The notes under the pieces were generated by a model. It was not told the DNA's origin and ran no database searches. It saw nothing but the letters and a program-made list of their open reading frames with translations. 64,000 nt of DNA, taken from assembly GCF_041260665.1 (NCBI RefSeq), contig NZ_JBGCCT010000011.1, positions 124,001 through 188,000 of the forward strand. Direction: 5' to 3'. The stretch is from Catenulispora sp. GP43. Lineage in GTDB: Bacteria > Actinomycetota > Actinomycetes > Streptomycetales > Catenulisporaceae. This document shows, piece after piece, positions 45,331 through 54,578 of the stretch. A program made the position numbers and the translations under genes. Each line of letters starts with the position of its first letter. Position 1 is the first letter of the stretch.

Positions 45331-46962
45331 TCAGCCCATGTGCGGGTACCGGTGGTCGACCGGCGGCACGAACGTCTCCTTCACCGTGCGAGGACTCAGC
45401 CAACGCATCAGGTTCTGCGCGGAGCCGGCCTTGTCGTTGGTGCCGGAGGCCCGACCGCCGCCGAAGGGCTGCTGCCCGACGACCGCGCCGGTCGGCTTGT
45501 CGTTGACGTAGAAGTTGCCGGCGGCGAAGCGCAGCTTGCTGTGCGCCTCCTGCACGGCCGCGCGGTCCGTAGCGAACACGGAGCCGGTCAGCGCATAGGG
45601 AGTCGAGCTGTCGACCAGCTCCAGGACTTCGCTATAGCGCGCGTCGTCATAGACGTGCACCGCGAGGATCGGGCCGAAGAACTCGTCGGTGAAGATCTCG
45701 TGGTGCGGGTCCTCGCCGACCAGGACCGTCGGCTGCACGAAGAAGCCCTGCGAGTCGTCCGCCGTGGCGCCGGCGAGGATCTCGACCTTGCCCTCCGCAC
45801 GGACCCGCGCGAACAGGTCGCTGTGCTTGGTGAAGGCACGCCGGTCGATCACCGCGCCGCCGAAGAAGGAGAAGTCGGTGACGTCGCCGTAGGTGATGGT
45901 CCCGGTGACGTCGGCCAGCTGCTCCCGCACGCCGGACTCCCACAGGGAGCGCGGGATGTAGGCGCGCGAGGCCGCGGAGCACTTCTGCCCCTGGTACTCG
46001 AACGCGCCCCGGACCAGTGCGGTGACCAGGGCGGCCGCGTCCGCGCTGGGGTGCGCGACGACGAAGTCCTTGCCGCCGGTCTCGCCCACGATCCGCGGGT
46101 AGGAGCGGTAGACGTCCAGGTTCTCCGCGGTCTGGCGCCACAGGGTCTTGAACGTCTTGGTGGAACCAGTGAAGTGCAGACCGCCGAACTCCGGGTCGTT
46201 CAGCGCGACCTCGCTGACCGCCAGGCCGTCGCCGGTGACCAGGTTGATGACGCCGGCCGGGAGCCCGGCGGCCTCCAGCAGCTCCATCGTGTACTGCGCG
46301 GCCAGCTGCTGCGTCGGCGAGGGCTTCCACACCACGGTGTTGCCCATCAGCGCCGGCGCGGTCGGCAGGTTGCCGGCGATGGCGGTGAAGTTGAACGGGG
46401 TGATCGCGGTGACGAAGCCGTCCAGCGGACGGTAGTCGGTGCGGTTCCAGACGCCGGCGGAGTTGGCCGGCGGCTGCTCGGCCAGGATCTGCCGGGCGAA
46501 GTGCACGTTGAAGCGCCAGAAGTCGATCAGCTCGCAGGCGCTGTCGATCTCCGCCTGCTGCGCCGACTTCGACTGGCCCAGCAGGGTCGCGGCGTTGACG
46601 GTGTCCCGCCAGGGGCCGGCCAGCAGGTCCGCGGCGCGCAGGATGACCGCCGCGCGCTCGTCGAAGGGCAGCTCGCGCCAGGCCGGCGCCGCCGCCTTGG
46701 CCGCCGCCACGGCGTCCGCGACGTCGGCCGCGGAGGCGTTGGCGGTGTCGCCGAGCACGTGCTTGTGGTTGTGCGGCTGGACGACCTCGACGCTCTCGCC
46801 GGCGCCCATCCGGCGCTTGCCGGCGATCGTCATCGGCAGTTCGTGGCGCTCGGAGGCGATCTCGGCGACGCGGCGCTGCAGCGACTCGCGCTCGGCCGAG
46901 CCCGGGGCGTAGCTCCGGACCGGCTCGTTGACCGGGGCGGGGGTGTGGGTGATGGCATCCAT
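45331..46962 (-). CDS. pruA: 1-pyrroline-5-carboxylate dehydrogenase
   Basis: 543 residues, the length of the monofunctional actinobacterial enzyme. The aldehyde dehydrogenase active site has Glu in VGETGGKDF near 295 and nucleophilic Cys in YQGQKCSAASRAY near 325. NAD-binding elements include ITPFNFTAIAGNLPTAP and FTGSTKTFKTLW. It oxidises glutamate semialdehyde, from proline, to glutamate. It lies 23 bp downstream of the proline dehydrogenase gene and must be co-transcribed. The divergent PucR-type gene probably activates both. Confidence 0.95.
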   Translation of the reverse strand: MDAITHTPAPVNEPVRSYAPGSAERESLQRRVAEIASERHELPMTIAGKRRMGAGESVEVVQPHNHKHVLGDTANASAADVADAVAAAKAAAPAWRELPFDERAAVILRAADLLAGPWRDTVNAATLLGQSKSAQQAEIDSACELIDFWRFNVHFARQILAEQPPANSAGVWNRTDYRPLDGFVTAITPFNFTAIAGNLPTAPALMGNTVVWKPSPTQQLAAQYTMELLEAAGLPAGVINLVTGDGLAVSEVALNDPEFGGLHFTGSTKTFKTLWRQTAENLDVYRSYPRIVGETGGKDFVVAHPSADAAALVTALVRGAFEYQGQKCSAASRAYIPRSLWESGVREQLADVTGTITYGDVTDFSFFGGAVIDRRAFTKHSDLFARVRAEGKVEILAGATADDSQGFFVQPTVLVGEDPHHEIFTDEFFGPILAVHVYDDARYSEVLELVDSSTPYALTGSVFATDRAAVQEAHSKLRFAAGNFYVNDKPTGAVVGQQPFGGGRASGTNDKAGSAQNLMRWLSPRTVKETFVPPVDHRYPHMG

Positions 46963-46985
46963 GACGGTGCGGGTGGTCCCCTCTT

Positions 46986-47912
46986 CTAGCGCTTGACGAG
47001 CGAGTTCAGGAAGAACATGACGTTGGCCGGGCGCTCGGCCAGGCGGCGCATGAAGTAGCCGTACCAGTCGTCGCCGAAGGGCACGTACACGCGCATGGTG
47101 TCGCCGCCGGCGACCAGCTTGTGCTGCTCGGTGGTCCGGATGCCATGCAGCATCTGGAACTCCTGGGCGTCCTGCGCGCGGCCGGTCTCGGCGATCAGCG
47201 CGTGCGCGATGTCGATCATGCGCTGGTCGTGGCTGGCGATCATCGGGTAGGCCGAGGACCGCATCAGGGTCTTCATGGCGCGCACGTACGCCTTGTCGAC
47301 GTCGTGCTTCTCCTGGTGCGCGACCGAGGCGGGCTCCATGTAGGCGCCCTTCACCAGCCGGACCCGGGAGCCGGCGGTGGCCAGGTCGGTGATGTCGCCC
47401 TCGGTGCGGAACAGCGCGGCCTGGATCGCCACGCCCACCCACGGGAAGTCGCCGCGCAGCTCGCGCAGGGCGCCCAGGGTGGCGTCGACGGTGGTGTGGT
47501 CCTCCATGTCCAGGGTCATGGTGGTGCCGGCGTCGCGCGCCGCCTCGGCGATCGCGATGGCGTTCTCCAGGGCGATCTTCTCAGCGTCCCTCGGCAGCTT
47601 CTGGCCCAGGGCGGAGAGCTTGAGCGAGACCTCGGTGCGGTGCGCGATGCCCAGGTCGGCGAAGCGCTTGAGCATCTCCAGGTAGGCGTCGCGGGTGGCG
47701 GCGGCGTCGGAGGCGTCCAGGGTGTCCTCGCCGAGCCGGTCCACGGTGACCGCCAGGCCCTCGCCGACCAGGTCGCTGATGATCAGGCTGGCCTGGTCCA
47801 GGTTGTCGCCCGCGACGAACCGGTCGACCACCCGGCGGGTCAGCGGGAAGCCGGTGATCACCCCGCGCATCTTGGCGCTGCGGGACGCGGCGAGAAGCGT
47901 TTGGCTGAGCAT
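46986..47912 (-). CDS. proline dehydrogenase (monofunctional)
   Basis: 308 residues. FAD-dependent TIM barrel with the family's DMEDHTTVDATLGALREL, RLVKGAYMEPASVAHQEK in its Lys-containing loop, IASHDQRMIDIAHAL, and the terminal YVPFGDDWYGYFMRRLAERPANV (two stretches) that binds substrate carboxylate through paired Arg. It oxidises proline to pyrroline-5-carboxylate. ATG 47912 has AGGAAAG upstream. The gene heads the pruA operon and is divergent from the PucR regulator; together with pruA it is the complete proline-to-glutamate pathway. Confidence 0.94.
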   Translation of the reverse strand: MLSQTLLAASRSAKMRGVITGFPLTRRVVDRFVAGDNLDQASLIISDLVGEGLAVTVDRLGEDTLDASDAAATRDAYLEMLKRFADLGIAHRTEVSLKLSALGQKLPRDAEKIALENAIAIAEAARDAGTTMTLDMEDHTTVDATLGALRELRGDFPWVGVAIQAALFRTEGDITDLATAGSRVRLVKGAYMEPASVAHQEKHDVDKAYVRAMKTLMRSSAYPMIASHDQRMIDIAHALIAETGRAQDAQEFQMLHGIRTTEQHKLVAGGDTMRVYVPFGDDWYGYFMRRLAERPANVMFFLNSLVKR

Positions 47913-48039
47913 GGCGGGCCTGTCTTTCCTGGTGGCGCACCTCGTGGCGCAGCGGTCGTGGAGCCTGTTGGGGCCACCGTAGATCGGCGTGTCCACCGGG
48001 GATACGGACGGGTGCCACGATCATCGCCCGATTTCGTCA

Positions 48040-48054
48040 TACACTTGTCTGATG
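48040..48054 (+). promoter_or_regulatory. -10 element of a probable leaderless mRNA (PucR-type regulator)
   Basis: TACACT at 48040-48045 lies 6 nt before the ATG at 48052, so the transcript likely begins at or next to the start codon. No Shine-Dalgarno sequence is seen. Confidence 0.45.
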
Positions 48055-49203
48055 GCGACCCCGACCACCGATCAGCTGCAGGACCTCGTGGACCTCGTCT
48101 CCCAGTTGGCCTCGTCCTCGGCGACGCTGGAGGACCGGGACTTCGACCTGGTGGCGTTCGCCTCGCAGTCCGGCGGCCTGGACGTGATCCGGCAGCGCTC
48201 GATCCTGCAGCGGCGCTCCACGCCGGAGGTGCGGGCCTGGTTCGAGGGGTTCGGGATCGCGCGCAGCGACCGGCCGGTGCGCACGCCTGCGGACCCCGAG
48301 CACGGAGTGCTGCCGCGGGTGTGTCTGCCGGCGCGGTGGAACGGGGTGACGTACGGGTACGTGTGGCTGCTCGACGAGGACGGTCACCTGGACGACGCAC
48401 TGCTCGCCAGCGCTATGCACGAGGCGTCCCGCGCCGGAGCACTGTTGGCGCAACAGGCGCGGGTCAGGGAGCGGATGGAGGAACGCCTCCAGAACCTGCT
48501 CTCCCCCGACCGCGCGGTGGCGGAGCAGGCCGCGGAGGAGATCTCCGAGCTGGGCCTCGTGGACCGGGACCGGAGGGTCACTGTGGTGGTCCTGGAGACG
48601 CGGGACCAGGACTGGCAGTCCGTGCCGCTCAACCTGTGGCGGCTTCCGCGATCCGTCCTGGCGGCACCGGAGACGGATCACATCAGCCTGCTGGTTCCGG
48701 AACCGCACTCCGTCGCCGATGTCGCAGCGCGTGCGTTGGAGCTCTATAGAGAACGCCTGGACAGCGATGCCCGGGGCGACGTACTAGTGGGGATCGGTGC
48801 GCCGCGCGAGGATCTGGCAGAGGCCCGGGCCAGTTGGCGTGAGGCGCGGCTCGCGGTGCGGGTAGGGCGGGCGGTTCCGGCGTTCCAGCCCACGGCGGTG
48901 TGGACGGATCTGGGAATCTACCGGCTTCTAGCCTGCGGGCCGCAGCGGGAACTGCGGGACGCTGTGGTGGATCCCGCTGTGCGGCGGCTTCTGGACGAGC
49001 CGGACCTGCTCGCCACCGTGCAGACGTACCTCGACCACGCCGGAAGCGCACAACAGACGGCTGCCGCGCTGAGCATCCACCGGCAGACGCTCTACCACCG
49101 GCTGGAGAAGATCGAACGGCTCACCGGTCTCGACCTGGCTGACGGTCGAGACCGGTTGCGGCTGCACCTGGGGGTGTCGCTGGCTCCGCTGGTGGGCGGG
49201 TGA
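48052..49203 (+). CDS. PucR-family regulator of proline catabolism
   Basis: 383 residues from ATG 48052; the longer frame starting at 47989 lacks a plausible start region. N-terminal GAF-like sensor (SSSATLEDRDFDLVAFASQSGG, two stretches; WNGVTYGYVWLLDEDGHL), central GGDEF-like region of the family (ISLLVPEP), and C-terminal PucR HTH with QTAAALSIHRQTLYHRLEKIERLTGLDL. Location next to proline dehydrogenase and pruA matches known actinobacterial proline regulons, where such a protein is the activator responding to proline. Confidence 0.9.
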   Translation: MATPTTDQLQDLVDLVSQLASSSATLEDRDFDLVAFASQSGGLDVIRQRSILQRRSTPEVRAWFEGFGIARSDRPVRTPADPEHGVLPRVCLPARWNGVTYGYVWLLDEDGHLDDALLASAMHEASRAGALLAQQARVRERMEERLQNLLSPDRAVAEQAAEEISELGLVDRDRRVTVVVLETRDQDWQSVPLNLWRLPRSVLAAPETDHISLLVPEPHSVADVAARALELYRERLDSDARGDVLVGIGAPREDLAEARASWREARLAVRVGRAVPAFQPTAVWTDLGIYRLLACGPQRELRDAVVDPAVRRLLDEPDLLATVQTYLDHAGSAQQTAAALSIHRQTLYHRLEKIERLTGLDLADGRDRLRLHLGVSLAPLVGG

Positions 49204-49224
49204 GGCTCAGTGGGCCGGTGCGGC

Positions 49225-50616
49225 TCAGCTGCCCAGCTGGACCGAGGCCTCGTGCCCGAGGAAGCCGAGCAGGTCCTGGCGGCTCACCACGCCCTTCGGC
49301 TTGCCCTCGACCAGCACCACCGCGGCGTCCGCCGCCTCCAGCGCGGTGACCAGCGCCGACACCGGCTCGCCGGAGCCGACCTGGGGCAGCGGCGCGGACA
49401 TGTGCTCGTCCAGGCGGTCCTCCAGCGACGCCTTCTCGTAGAAGAGCGCGCGCAGCAGGTCCCGCTCGACGATGGAGCCGATCACCTCGGCGGCCATGAC
49501 CGGGGGCTCCTCCTTGACCACGGGCATCTGCGAGACGCCGTACTCGCGCAGCGTCTCGATGGCCTCGCCGACGGTCTCGTGCGGGTGCATGTGGACCAGG
49601 TCCGGCAGGCCCTGGCCCTTGCGCGCGAACACCTCGGCCACGGTGGGCTCCTCGGTGCCGGGGTTCAGGAAGCCGTAGTCGGCCATCCAGTCGTCGTTGA
49701 AGATCTTCGACAGGTAGCCGCGGCCGGAGTCCGGCAGGATCACCACGACGACGTCGTCCGGGCCCAGGCGCTCGGCGTACTCCAGCGCGGCCACCACGGC
49801 CATGCCGCAGGAGCCGCCGACCAGCAGGCCCTCCTCGCGGGCCAGGCGGCGGGTCATCAGGAAGGAGTCCTTGTCGGACACCGCGATGATCTCGTCGGCC
49901 ACGGTGCGGTCGTAGGCGGTCGGCCAGAAGTCCTCGCCGACGCCCTCCACCAGGTAGGGGCGGCCGCTGCCGCCGGAGTAGACCGAGCCCTCGGGGTCGG
50001 CGCCGATCACCTTGACCGCGCCGCCGGAGACGTCCTTGAGGTAGCGGCCGGTGCCGGAGATGGTGCCGCCGGTCCCGACGCCGGCGACGAACGCCGTGAT
50101 CCTGCCCTCGGTCTGCTCCCAGAGCTCCGGACCGGTGGAGTGGTAGTGCGAGGCCGGGTTCTCAGGGTTGGAGTACTGGTCCGGCTTCCAGGCGCCGGGG
50201 ATCTCGCGGACCAGGCGGTCGGAGACGTTGTAGTACGAGTCCGGGTGCTCCGGGGCCACCGCGTAGGGGCACACGACGACTTCGGCGCCGTAGGCCCGCA
50301 GGACGTTGATCTTGTCCGTGGAGACCTTGTCCGGGCAGACGAAGACGCACTTGTAGCCCTTCTGCTGCGCCACTATGGCCAATCCCACACCGGTGTTGCC
50401 GGAGGTGGGCTCCACGATGGTGCCGCCGGGCTTCAGCGCGCCGGAGCGCTCCGCCGCCTCGATCATCCGCAGCGCGATCCGGTCCTTCACCGAGCCACCG
50501 GGGTTGAAGTACTCGACCTTGGCGAGGACGGTGGCCTGGAGTCCCTTGGTGACGTTGTTCAGCTTCACCAGCGGGGTGTTCCCCACCAGATCGACCATGG
50601 ACTCGGCGTACTTCAT
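49225..50616 (-). CDS. cbs: cystathionine beta-synthase
   Basis: 463 residues from ATG 50616, with GGAG about 9 nt upstream. PLP-binding Lys44 in NPGGSVKDRIALRM, phosphate loop SGNTGVGLAIVAQQKGY and GTGGTISGTGRYLK. The C-terminal 130 residues are a pair of CBS domains (PLPQVGSGEPVSALVTALE and KPKGVVSRQDLLGFL). The enzyme condenses serine and homocysteine to cystathionine, the entry to reverse transsulfuration. No heme-binding N-terminal extension is present, as in other bacterial forms. Partner to the metB/CTH-family gene at 34733. Confidence 0.95.
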   Translation of the reverse strand: MKYAESMVDLVGNTPLVKLNNVTKGLQATVLAKVEYFNPGGSVKDRIALRMIEAAERSGALKPGGTIVEPTSGNTGVGLAIVAQQKGYKCVFVCPDKVSTDKINVLRAYGAEVVVCPYAVAPEHPDSYYNVSDRLVREIPGAWKPDQYSNPENPASHYHSTGPELWEQTEGRITAFVAGVGTGGTISGTGRYLKDVSGGAVKVIGADPEGSVYSGGSGRPYLVEGVGEDFWPTAYDRTVADEIIAVSDKDSFLMTRRLAREEGLLVGGSCGMAVVAALEYAERLGPDDVVVVILPDSGRGYLSKIFNDDWMADYGFLNPGTEEPTVAEVFARKGQGLPDLVHMHPHETVGEAIETLREYGVSQMPVVKEEPPVMAAEVIGSIVERDLLRALFYEKASLEDRLDEHMSAPLPQVGSGEPVSALVTALEAADAAVVLVEGKPKGVVSRQDLLGFLGHEASVQLGS

Positions 50617-50782
50617 CGGCGGTGTCTCCGCTTCCTCTGGGACCGGCATTCACGGTGGCTGTTCACGGTGGCTACCAGCCTACGGTGCACCACCGCTCCG
50701 CCCTAGCCAACAGTGCCCAAGGTAAGGTCGCTGGAACGGCGGACATACTTCAGTTGAGGCTTGTAGTGGAGGTGTGTTGACG

Positions 50783-51901
50783 ATGACCGGGCTCACAAGG
50801 CTGGGTGTCGCCAAGCGCGTCGCTGCTGCCGCCGCGCTGAGCGGCGGGGGGATCGGGGTCCTCACGGGCGGCGCGATCGGGCTGATCGTCGCCGAGGCGA
50901 AACTCGCCCGGCGGGCCATCGGACCGGCCAAGGGCGATCCGCCGCGCGCGGACGGGGTTTACGGAGCGTGGTACGCGGCACCCGGCGTCGAGGTGATCCG
51001 CATCGCGGTCCTCGGCGACAGCTCCGCGGCCGGCTACGGCGTGACGGAGTCCGCGCGCACCCTGGGCGCGCTGCTGGCGTCCGGCCTGGCCGAGGCCGCC
51101 GGCGCCCCGGTGCGGCTGCACAACGTGGCGAAGGTCGGGGGGCAGTCCTCGGACCTGGGCTGGCAGCTGGAGCGGGTGCTCGCCTCCGGTCCGGACGGCA
51201 GGGCCCCGCACGTCGCCATGATCATGATCGGCGCCAACGACGTGACGCACCGCGTCAAGGTCGCCGAGTCGGTCCGCTTCCTGGGCGACGCCGTGCGCCG
51301 GCTGCGCGCGTCCGGCACCGAGGTGGTCGTGGGCACCTGCCCGGACCTGGGCACCATCCGCCCGGTGGCGCAGCCCCTGCGGCGCCTGGCGCGCCGGTGG
51401 TCCCGCCAGCTCGCCGCCGCGCAGACGATGGCGGTCGTCCGCGCCGGGGGCCGCACGGTCTCCCTGGGCTCCCTGCTGGGCCCGGAGTTCGACGCCCGCC
51501 CGGAGGACATGTTCGGCCCCGACCGCTTCCACCCCAGCGCCGAGGGCTACGCCACCGCGGCGATGGCCCTGCTCCCCTCGATCGCCGCCGCCATCGGCCG
51601 CTGGCCCGACGCCGAGACCGGCGGGCCGGACGTCCTGGAGCCGGCCCGCGGCGAGGCCCGCATGCCGCTGGCCCGCGCCGCGGTGCTGGCCGCCCGGCAC
51701 GGCGGCACCGAGGTCGGCCGCGAGGTCGGCAGCGCCGCCCGCGCCGGCTGGGGCATCCTGCGGCACCGGCGGCGGCGGCAGATCGCCGAGCCGGTGGTGG
51801 TCAGCGGGGAGGCGGTGGAGGCGGTGGAGGAGGCGGCCGCGGCCGGTGACGCGAGCGCTTCCGGGAGCGGGGCGAGCGCGACGGAGGCGGCTTCGGCCTG
51901 A
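50783..51901 (+). CDS. SGNH/GDSL-family hydrolase, membrane-anchored
   Basis: 372 residues from ATG 50783, with GGAGG 10 nt upstream; GTG 50774 or TTG 50777 would sit too close to it. A hydrophobic N-terminus (AAAAALSGGGIGVLTGGAIGLIV) is a signal anchor. Catalytic blocks: Ser in IAVLGDSSAAGYG, the oxyanion Asn in IGANDVTHR, and Asp/His in FGPDRFHPSAEGY. Such esterases usually deacylate lipids or glycans; specificity unknown. The C-terminal 100 residues are Ala/Arg-rich and probably disordered. It is divergent from cbs. Confidence 0.9.
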   Translation: MTGLTRLGVAKRVAAAAALSGGGIGVLTGGAIGLIVAEAKLARRAIGPAKGDPPRADGVYGAWYAAPGVEVIRIAVLGDSSAAGYGVTESARTLGALLASGLAEAAGAPVRLHNVAKVGGQSSDLGWQLERVLASGPDGRAPHVAMIMIGANDVTHRVKVAESVRFLGDAVRRLRASGTEVVVGTCPDLGTIRPVAQPLRRLARRWSRQLAAAQTMAVVRAGGRTVSLGSLLGPEFDARPEDMFGPDRFHPSAEGYATAAMALLPSIAAAIGRWPDAETGGPDVLEPARGEARMPLARAAVLAARHGGTEVGREVGSAARAGWGILRHRRRRQIAEPVVVSGEAVEAVEEAAAAGDASASGSGASATEAASA

Positions 51902-52020
51902 AGGCAAGCGCCTGAAAGCAAGCCACAAGCCACGAGGCACGACCGTCACTGATCCCTCGCCGCGGGAGCAAAACCGGCGCACCTTACCGCCGATATAAGG
52001 ACCTTGACGCACGCCGCCGA

Positions 52021-52038
52021 CCGGTCCCCCCGGACCGG
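52021..52038 (-). terminator. hairpin downstream of tRNA-Leu
   Basis: CCGGTCC and GGACCGG arms around CCCC, 14 bp downstream of the tRNA 3' end, a likely terminator of the tRNA transcript. Confidence 0.45.
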
Positions 52039-52052
52039 CCGGCCGCCGCGAG

Positions 52053-52136
52053 TGCCCAGAGCGGGAGTCGAACCCGCAACGCCATAAAGGCCGCGAGGTT
52101 TAAGCTCGCTGTGTCTGCCTGTTCCACCATCTGGGC
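52053..52136 (-). tRNA. bldA: tRNA-Leu(UAA), bldA-like
   Basis: 84-nt class II tRNA. Acceptor arm GCCCAGA / TCTGGGC, D-stem GTG / CAC, anticodon stem GCGAG / CTCGC with loop CTTAAAC so the anticodon is UAA, a variable arm with GCC / GGC, and T-arm GCGGG / CCCGC around TTCGACT. The discriminator is A and CCA is not encoded. It reads the rare UUA codon, as bldA does in Streptomyces, where it gates development and secondary metabolism. The sequence is close to the Streptomyces bldA I recall, hence the symbol. Confidence 0.9.
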
Positions 52137-52483
52137 CCGAAGCGATCACCGCCGATGATCCTTCGGGCTTCAGCGTAGCGAGAACTCCGCGAAAGCGTGA
52201 TCGAGTTCCAGCGCTGGTCCGCAGAAGGTCCTGTTCGGGCGCAGGTCGCAAGGGGCGCCCGCGCAGCGCGGGGAGAGGACTTTCACCGGACTTCCGGTTG
52301 GTGTTCCTGCGGAGTTCGCGTCGGCTGCGGGGAGCCGGCCCGGGCCGGGCCGGCGGGCATTCAGGCGACGTGCGCTGCGCGGCGGCATCCGCCGGTCCCC
52401 GGAACCGGTGCGGGCGCGCAGGTTGAGAGCCCGCGGCTCACGCCGGGGGCTCTGGGGGCTTTCTGGGATTCCGGGTGGGGGCT

Positions 52484-52714
52484 TTATCCGAAGGCGCGTG
52501 CTGCGCGCTTCAGGTCCATCTCGTGGACGATCGCGTTGGCGTAGCCACGCGGGAGGTCGTGCTCGGCACGGAGCCAGCTGACGCGCTCTTCGAAGCGCGG
52601 GAGGGACGGGCCTTCGTCGACCAGCTGGAACCAGGTGTCCAAGCTGCGGCCGGTGGCTGCGGGGATGCGGGCGAGGAGGTTGCGATGGGTCTGTTCGGAG
52701 TGGTGGATCGTCAT
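52484..52714 (-). CDS. DUF4287-type small protein
   Basis: 76 residues from ATG 52714. It shows the family plan: THRNLLARIPAATGRSLDTWFQLV and LPRFEERVSWLRAEHDLPRGYANAIVHEMDLK in overlapping stretches, a helical unit fixed around GRSLDTW and LPRGYANAIV. The longer frame to 52903 adds low-complexity sequence. DUF4287 proteins are small and cytosolic; function unknown. The 5' flank (52715-52886) has no gene. Confidence 0.8.
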   Translation of the reverse strand: MTIHHSEQTHRNLLARIPAATGRSLDTWFQLVDEGPSLPRFEERVSWLRAEHDLPRGYANAIVHEMDLKRAARAFG

Positions 52715-52886
52715 ACGGGCGCCTCCGCGAATGGACTGGGCATACGGTCCGTGTGCGCCAGCGTGCCTGAGGGTCGGGCGACTGGCAAGAGGAACGGGAC
52801 CTGGCGATTCCGGCGCCAGGCAAATCCGGGCGGTCGGTGACGTGCCGCGACGTTCCCGCGGCATTCGCCACCCGTATCCTTCCCGG

Positions 52887-53324
52887 ATGACTTCCAGCAC
52901 CAAACCGGGGGAACACAGTGCGGACGAAGAAGCGTCGTCGGCGGACCTCCTGGAGCGGGAACTGACCCGGCTCGCCGAGGCCTACCGGCGGCTCCCGCAC
53001 TCGAAGTTCGCCCAGCGGCTGGAGCCGTACGGCGACCGCGCGCGGGCCGGCCACTGGCTCGCCGCGCAGGTCACGACGGTCGCCCAGGGGATAGAGCGGT
53101 GGGACAGTCCGCGGCCGCCGGCCTGGCGGGAGCTGCCGACGCTGGGGGTGTTCGCGCTCGGCGACCAGATCGCGGTGGTCGGGAACGATCTGTTAGCGGC
53201 TTACCGGGCCCTGAAGGACCCGCGCGAGACCCTCATCTGGACGCCCGGAGAGGGCCGGGTCCCGGCGGAGAAGGCGATGGCGGCCGTGCTGGAGAGCACG
53301 ACCGCCTTGCGTCGGGCGCTGTAG
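52887..53324 (+). CDS. hypothetical protein
   Basis: 145 residues from ATG 52887. The N-terminus is acidic and Ser/Glu-rich (GEHSADEEASSADLLEREL), then a predominantly helical domain (LAEAYRRLPHSKFAQRLEPY, GHWLAAQVTTVAQGIERW, LIWTPGEGRVPAEKAMAAV). No family recognised by eye; no signal or span. Contains a TTA codon at 53193-53195, so its expression may depend on the tRNA-Leu(UAA) encoded about 1 kb away. Convergent with the thiolase gene. Confidence 0.7.
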   Translation: MTSSTKPGEHSADEEASSADLLERELTRLAEAYRRLPHSKFAQRLEPYGDRARAGHWLAAQVTTVAQGIERWDSPRPPAWRELPTLGVFALGDQIAVVGNDLLAAYRALKDPRETLIWTPGEGRVPAEKAMAAVLESTTALRRAL

Positions 53325-53360
53325 GGCGCCCTGAGGTACGGCCCCGGGCCGCGACGGGGA

Positions 53361-54578
53361 CTAGCTCAGGCGCTCCAGGATCAGCGCCATGCCCTGGCCG
53401 CCGCCGACGCACATGGTCTCCAGCCCGAACTGCTTGTCGTGCCACTGCAGCGAGTTGATCAGCGTGCTGGTGATGCGCGCGCCGGTCATGCCGAACGGGT
53501 GGCCCACGGCGATCGCGCCGCCGTTCACGTTCAGCTTGTCCAGGTCGATCCCCAGGTCCTGGTAGGACGGGATGACCTGGGCGGCGAACGCCTCGTTGAT
53601 CTCGACCAGGTCGATGTCGCCGATGGTCATGCCGGCGTTCTTCAGCGCGTTCTGGGTGGCGCCGACCGGGCCGATGCCCATGATCTCCGGGGACATCGCG
53701 GTGACGCCGGTAGCCACGATCCGGGCCAGCGGGGTCAGGCCCAGCTCGCGGGCCTTGGTGTCGGACATGATGACCACGGCCGCCGCGCCGTCGTTCAGCG
53801 GGCAGCAGTTGCCGGCGGTGACGGTGCCGTCGGGGCGGAAGACCGGCGCCAGCGTCGCGGTCTTCTCGTAGGTCACGCCGGGGCGCGGGCCGTCGTCCTT
53901 GCTGACCACGGTGCCGTCCGGCAGCGTGATCGGGGTGATGTCCTTCTCCCAGAAGCCGTCGGCGATCGCCTTCTCGGCCAGGTTCTGCGAGCGGACGCCG
54001 AACTCGTCCTGCTCCTTGCGCGAGATCCCCTTGAGCTGCGCCAGGTTCTCGGCGGTCTGGCCCATCGCGATGTAGACGTCCGGGAAGGTGTCGTCCTCGC
54101 GCGGGTCGTGCCAGACCTTGCCGCCGGCCGCGAACTCGTTGGTGCGGTTCACCGCGTCGGTGAACAGCGGGTTCTGGGTGTCCGGCAGGCCGTCGGAGGA
54201 GCCCTTGGCGTAGCGCGAGACGGTCTCGACGCCGGCGGAGATGAAGACGTCGCCCTCGCCGGCCTTGATGGCGTGGAAGGCCATCCGCGTGGTCTGCAGC
54301 GAGGAGGCGCAGTACCGGGTGATGGTCGCGGCCGGGAGGTGGTCGTAGCCCAGCAGCGTGGCCACGACGCGCCCCATGTTGTAGCCGGCCTCGCCGCCGG
54401 GCAGGCCGCAGCCCAGGTACATGTCGTCGATCTGGCGCGGGTCCAGGCCCGGGACCTTGTCCAGCGCGGCCCGCACCATCTGCGCGGTGAGGTCGTCGGG
54501 ACGGATGGAGGTCATCGAACCCTTGAAGGCGCGGCCGATCGGGGAACGCGCGGTGGAGACGATCACTGCCTCGGGCAT
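53361..54578 (-). CDS. acetyl-CoA C-acyltransferase (thiolase)
   Basis: 405 residues from ATG 54578, with GGAG 8 nt upstream. Thiolase active site: nucleophile Cys90 in ITRYCASSLQTTRMA, His in NGGAIAVGHPFGMTGAR, and acid Cys in ETMCVGGGQGMALI. The conserved NEAFAAQVIPSY is present. The enzyme performs the last step of fatty-acid beta-oxidation or the reverse condensation of acetyl-CoA. No partner dehydrogenase lies nearby. The sequence suggests a FadA-like rather than an acetoacetyl-CoA-specific type, but this is uncertain. Confidence 0.94.
   Translation of the reverse strand: MPEAVIVSTARSPIGRAFKGSMTSIRPDDLTAQMVRAALDKVPGLDPRQIDDMYLGCGLPGGEAGYNMGRVVATLLGYDHLPAATITRYCASSLQTTRMAFHAIKAGEGDVFISAGVETVSRYAKGSSDGLPDTQNPLFTDAVNRTNEFAAGGKVWHDPREDDTFPDVYIAMGQTAENLAQLKGISRKEQDEFGVRSQNLAEKAIADGFWEKDITPITLPDGTVVSKDDGPRPGVTYEKTATLAPVFRPDGTVTAGNCCPLNDGAAAVVIMSDTKARELGLTPLARIVATGVTAMSPEIMGIGPVGATQNALKNAGMTIGDIDLVEINEAFAAQVIPSYQDLGIDLDKLNVNGGAIAVGHPFGMTGARITSTLINSLQWHDKQFGLETMCVGGGQGMALILERLS

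Noticed and set aside
45318-45506. Small frame after the FmdB-like gene
   Set aside because: Arg-rich antisense of the pruA 3' end without a ribosome site.
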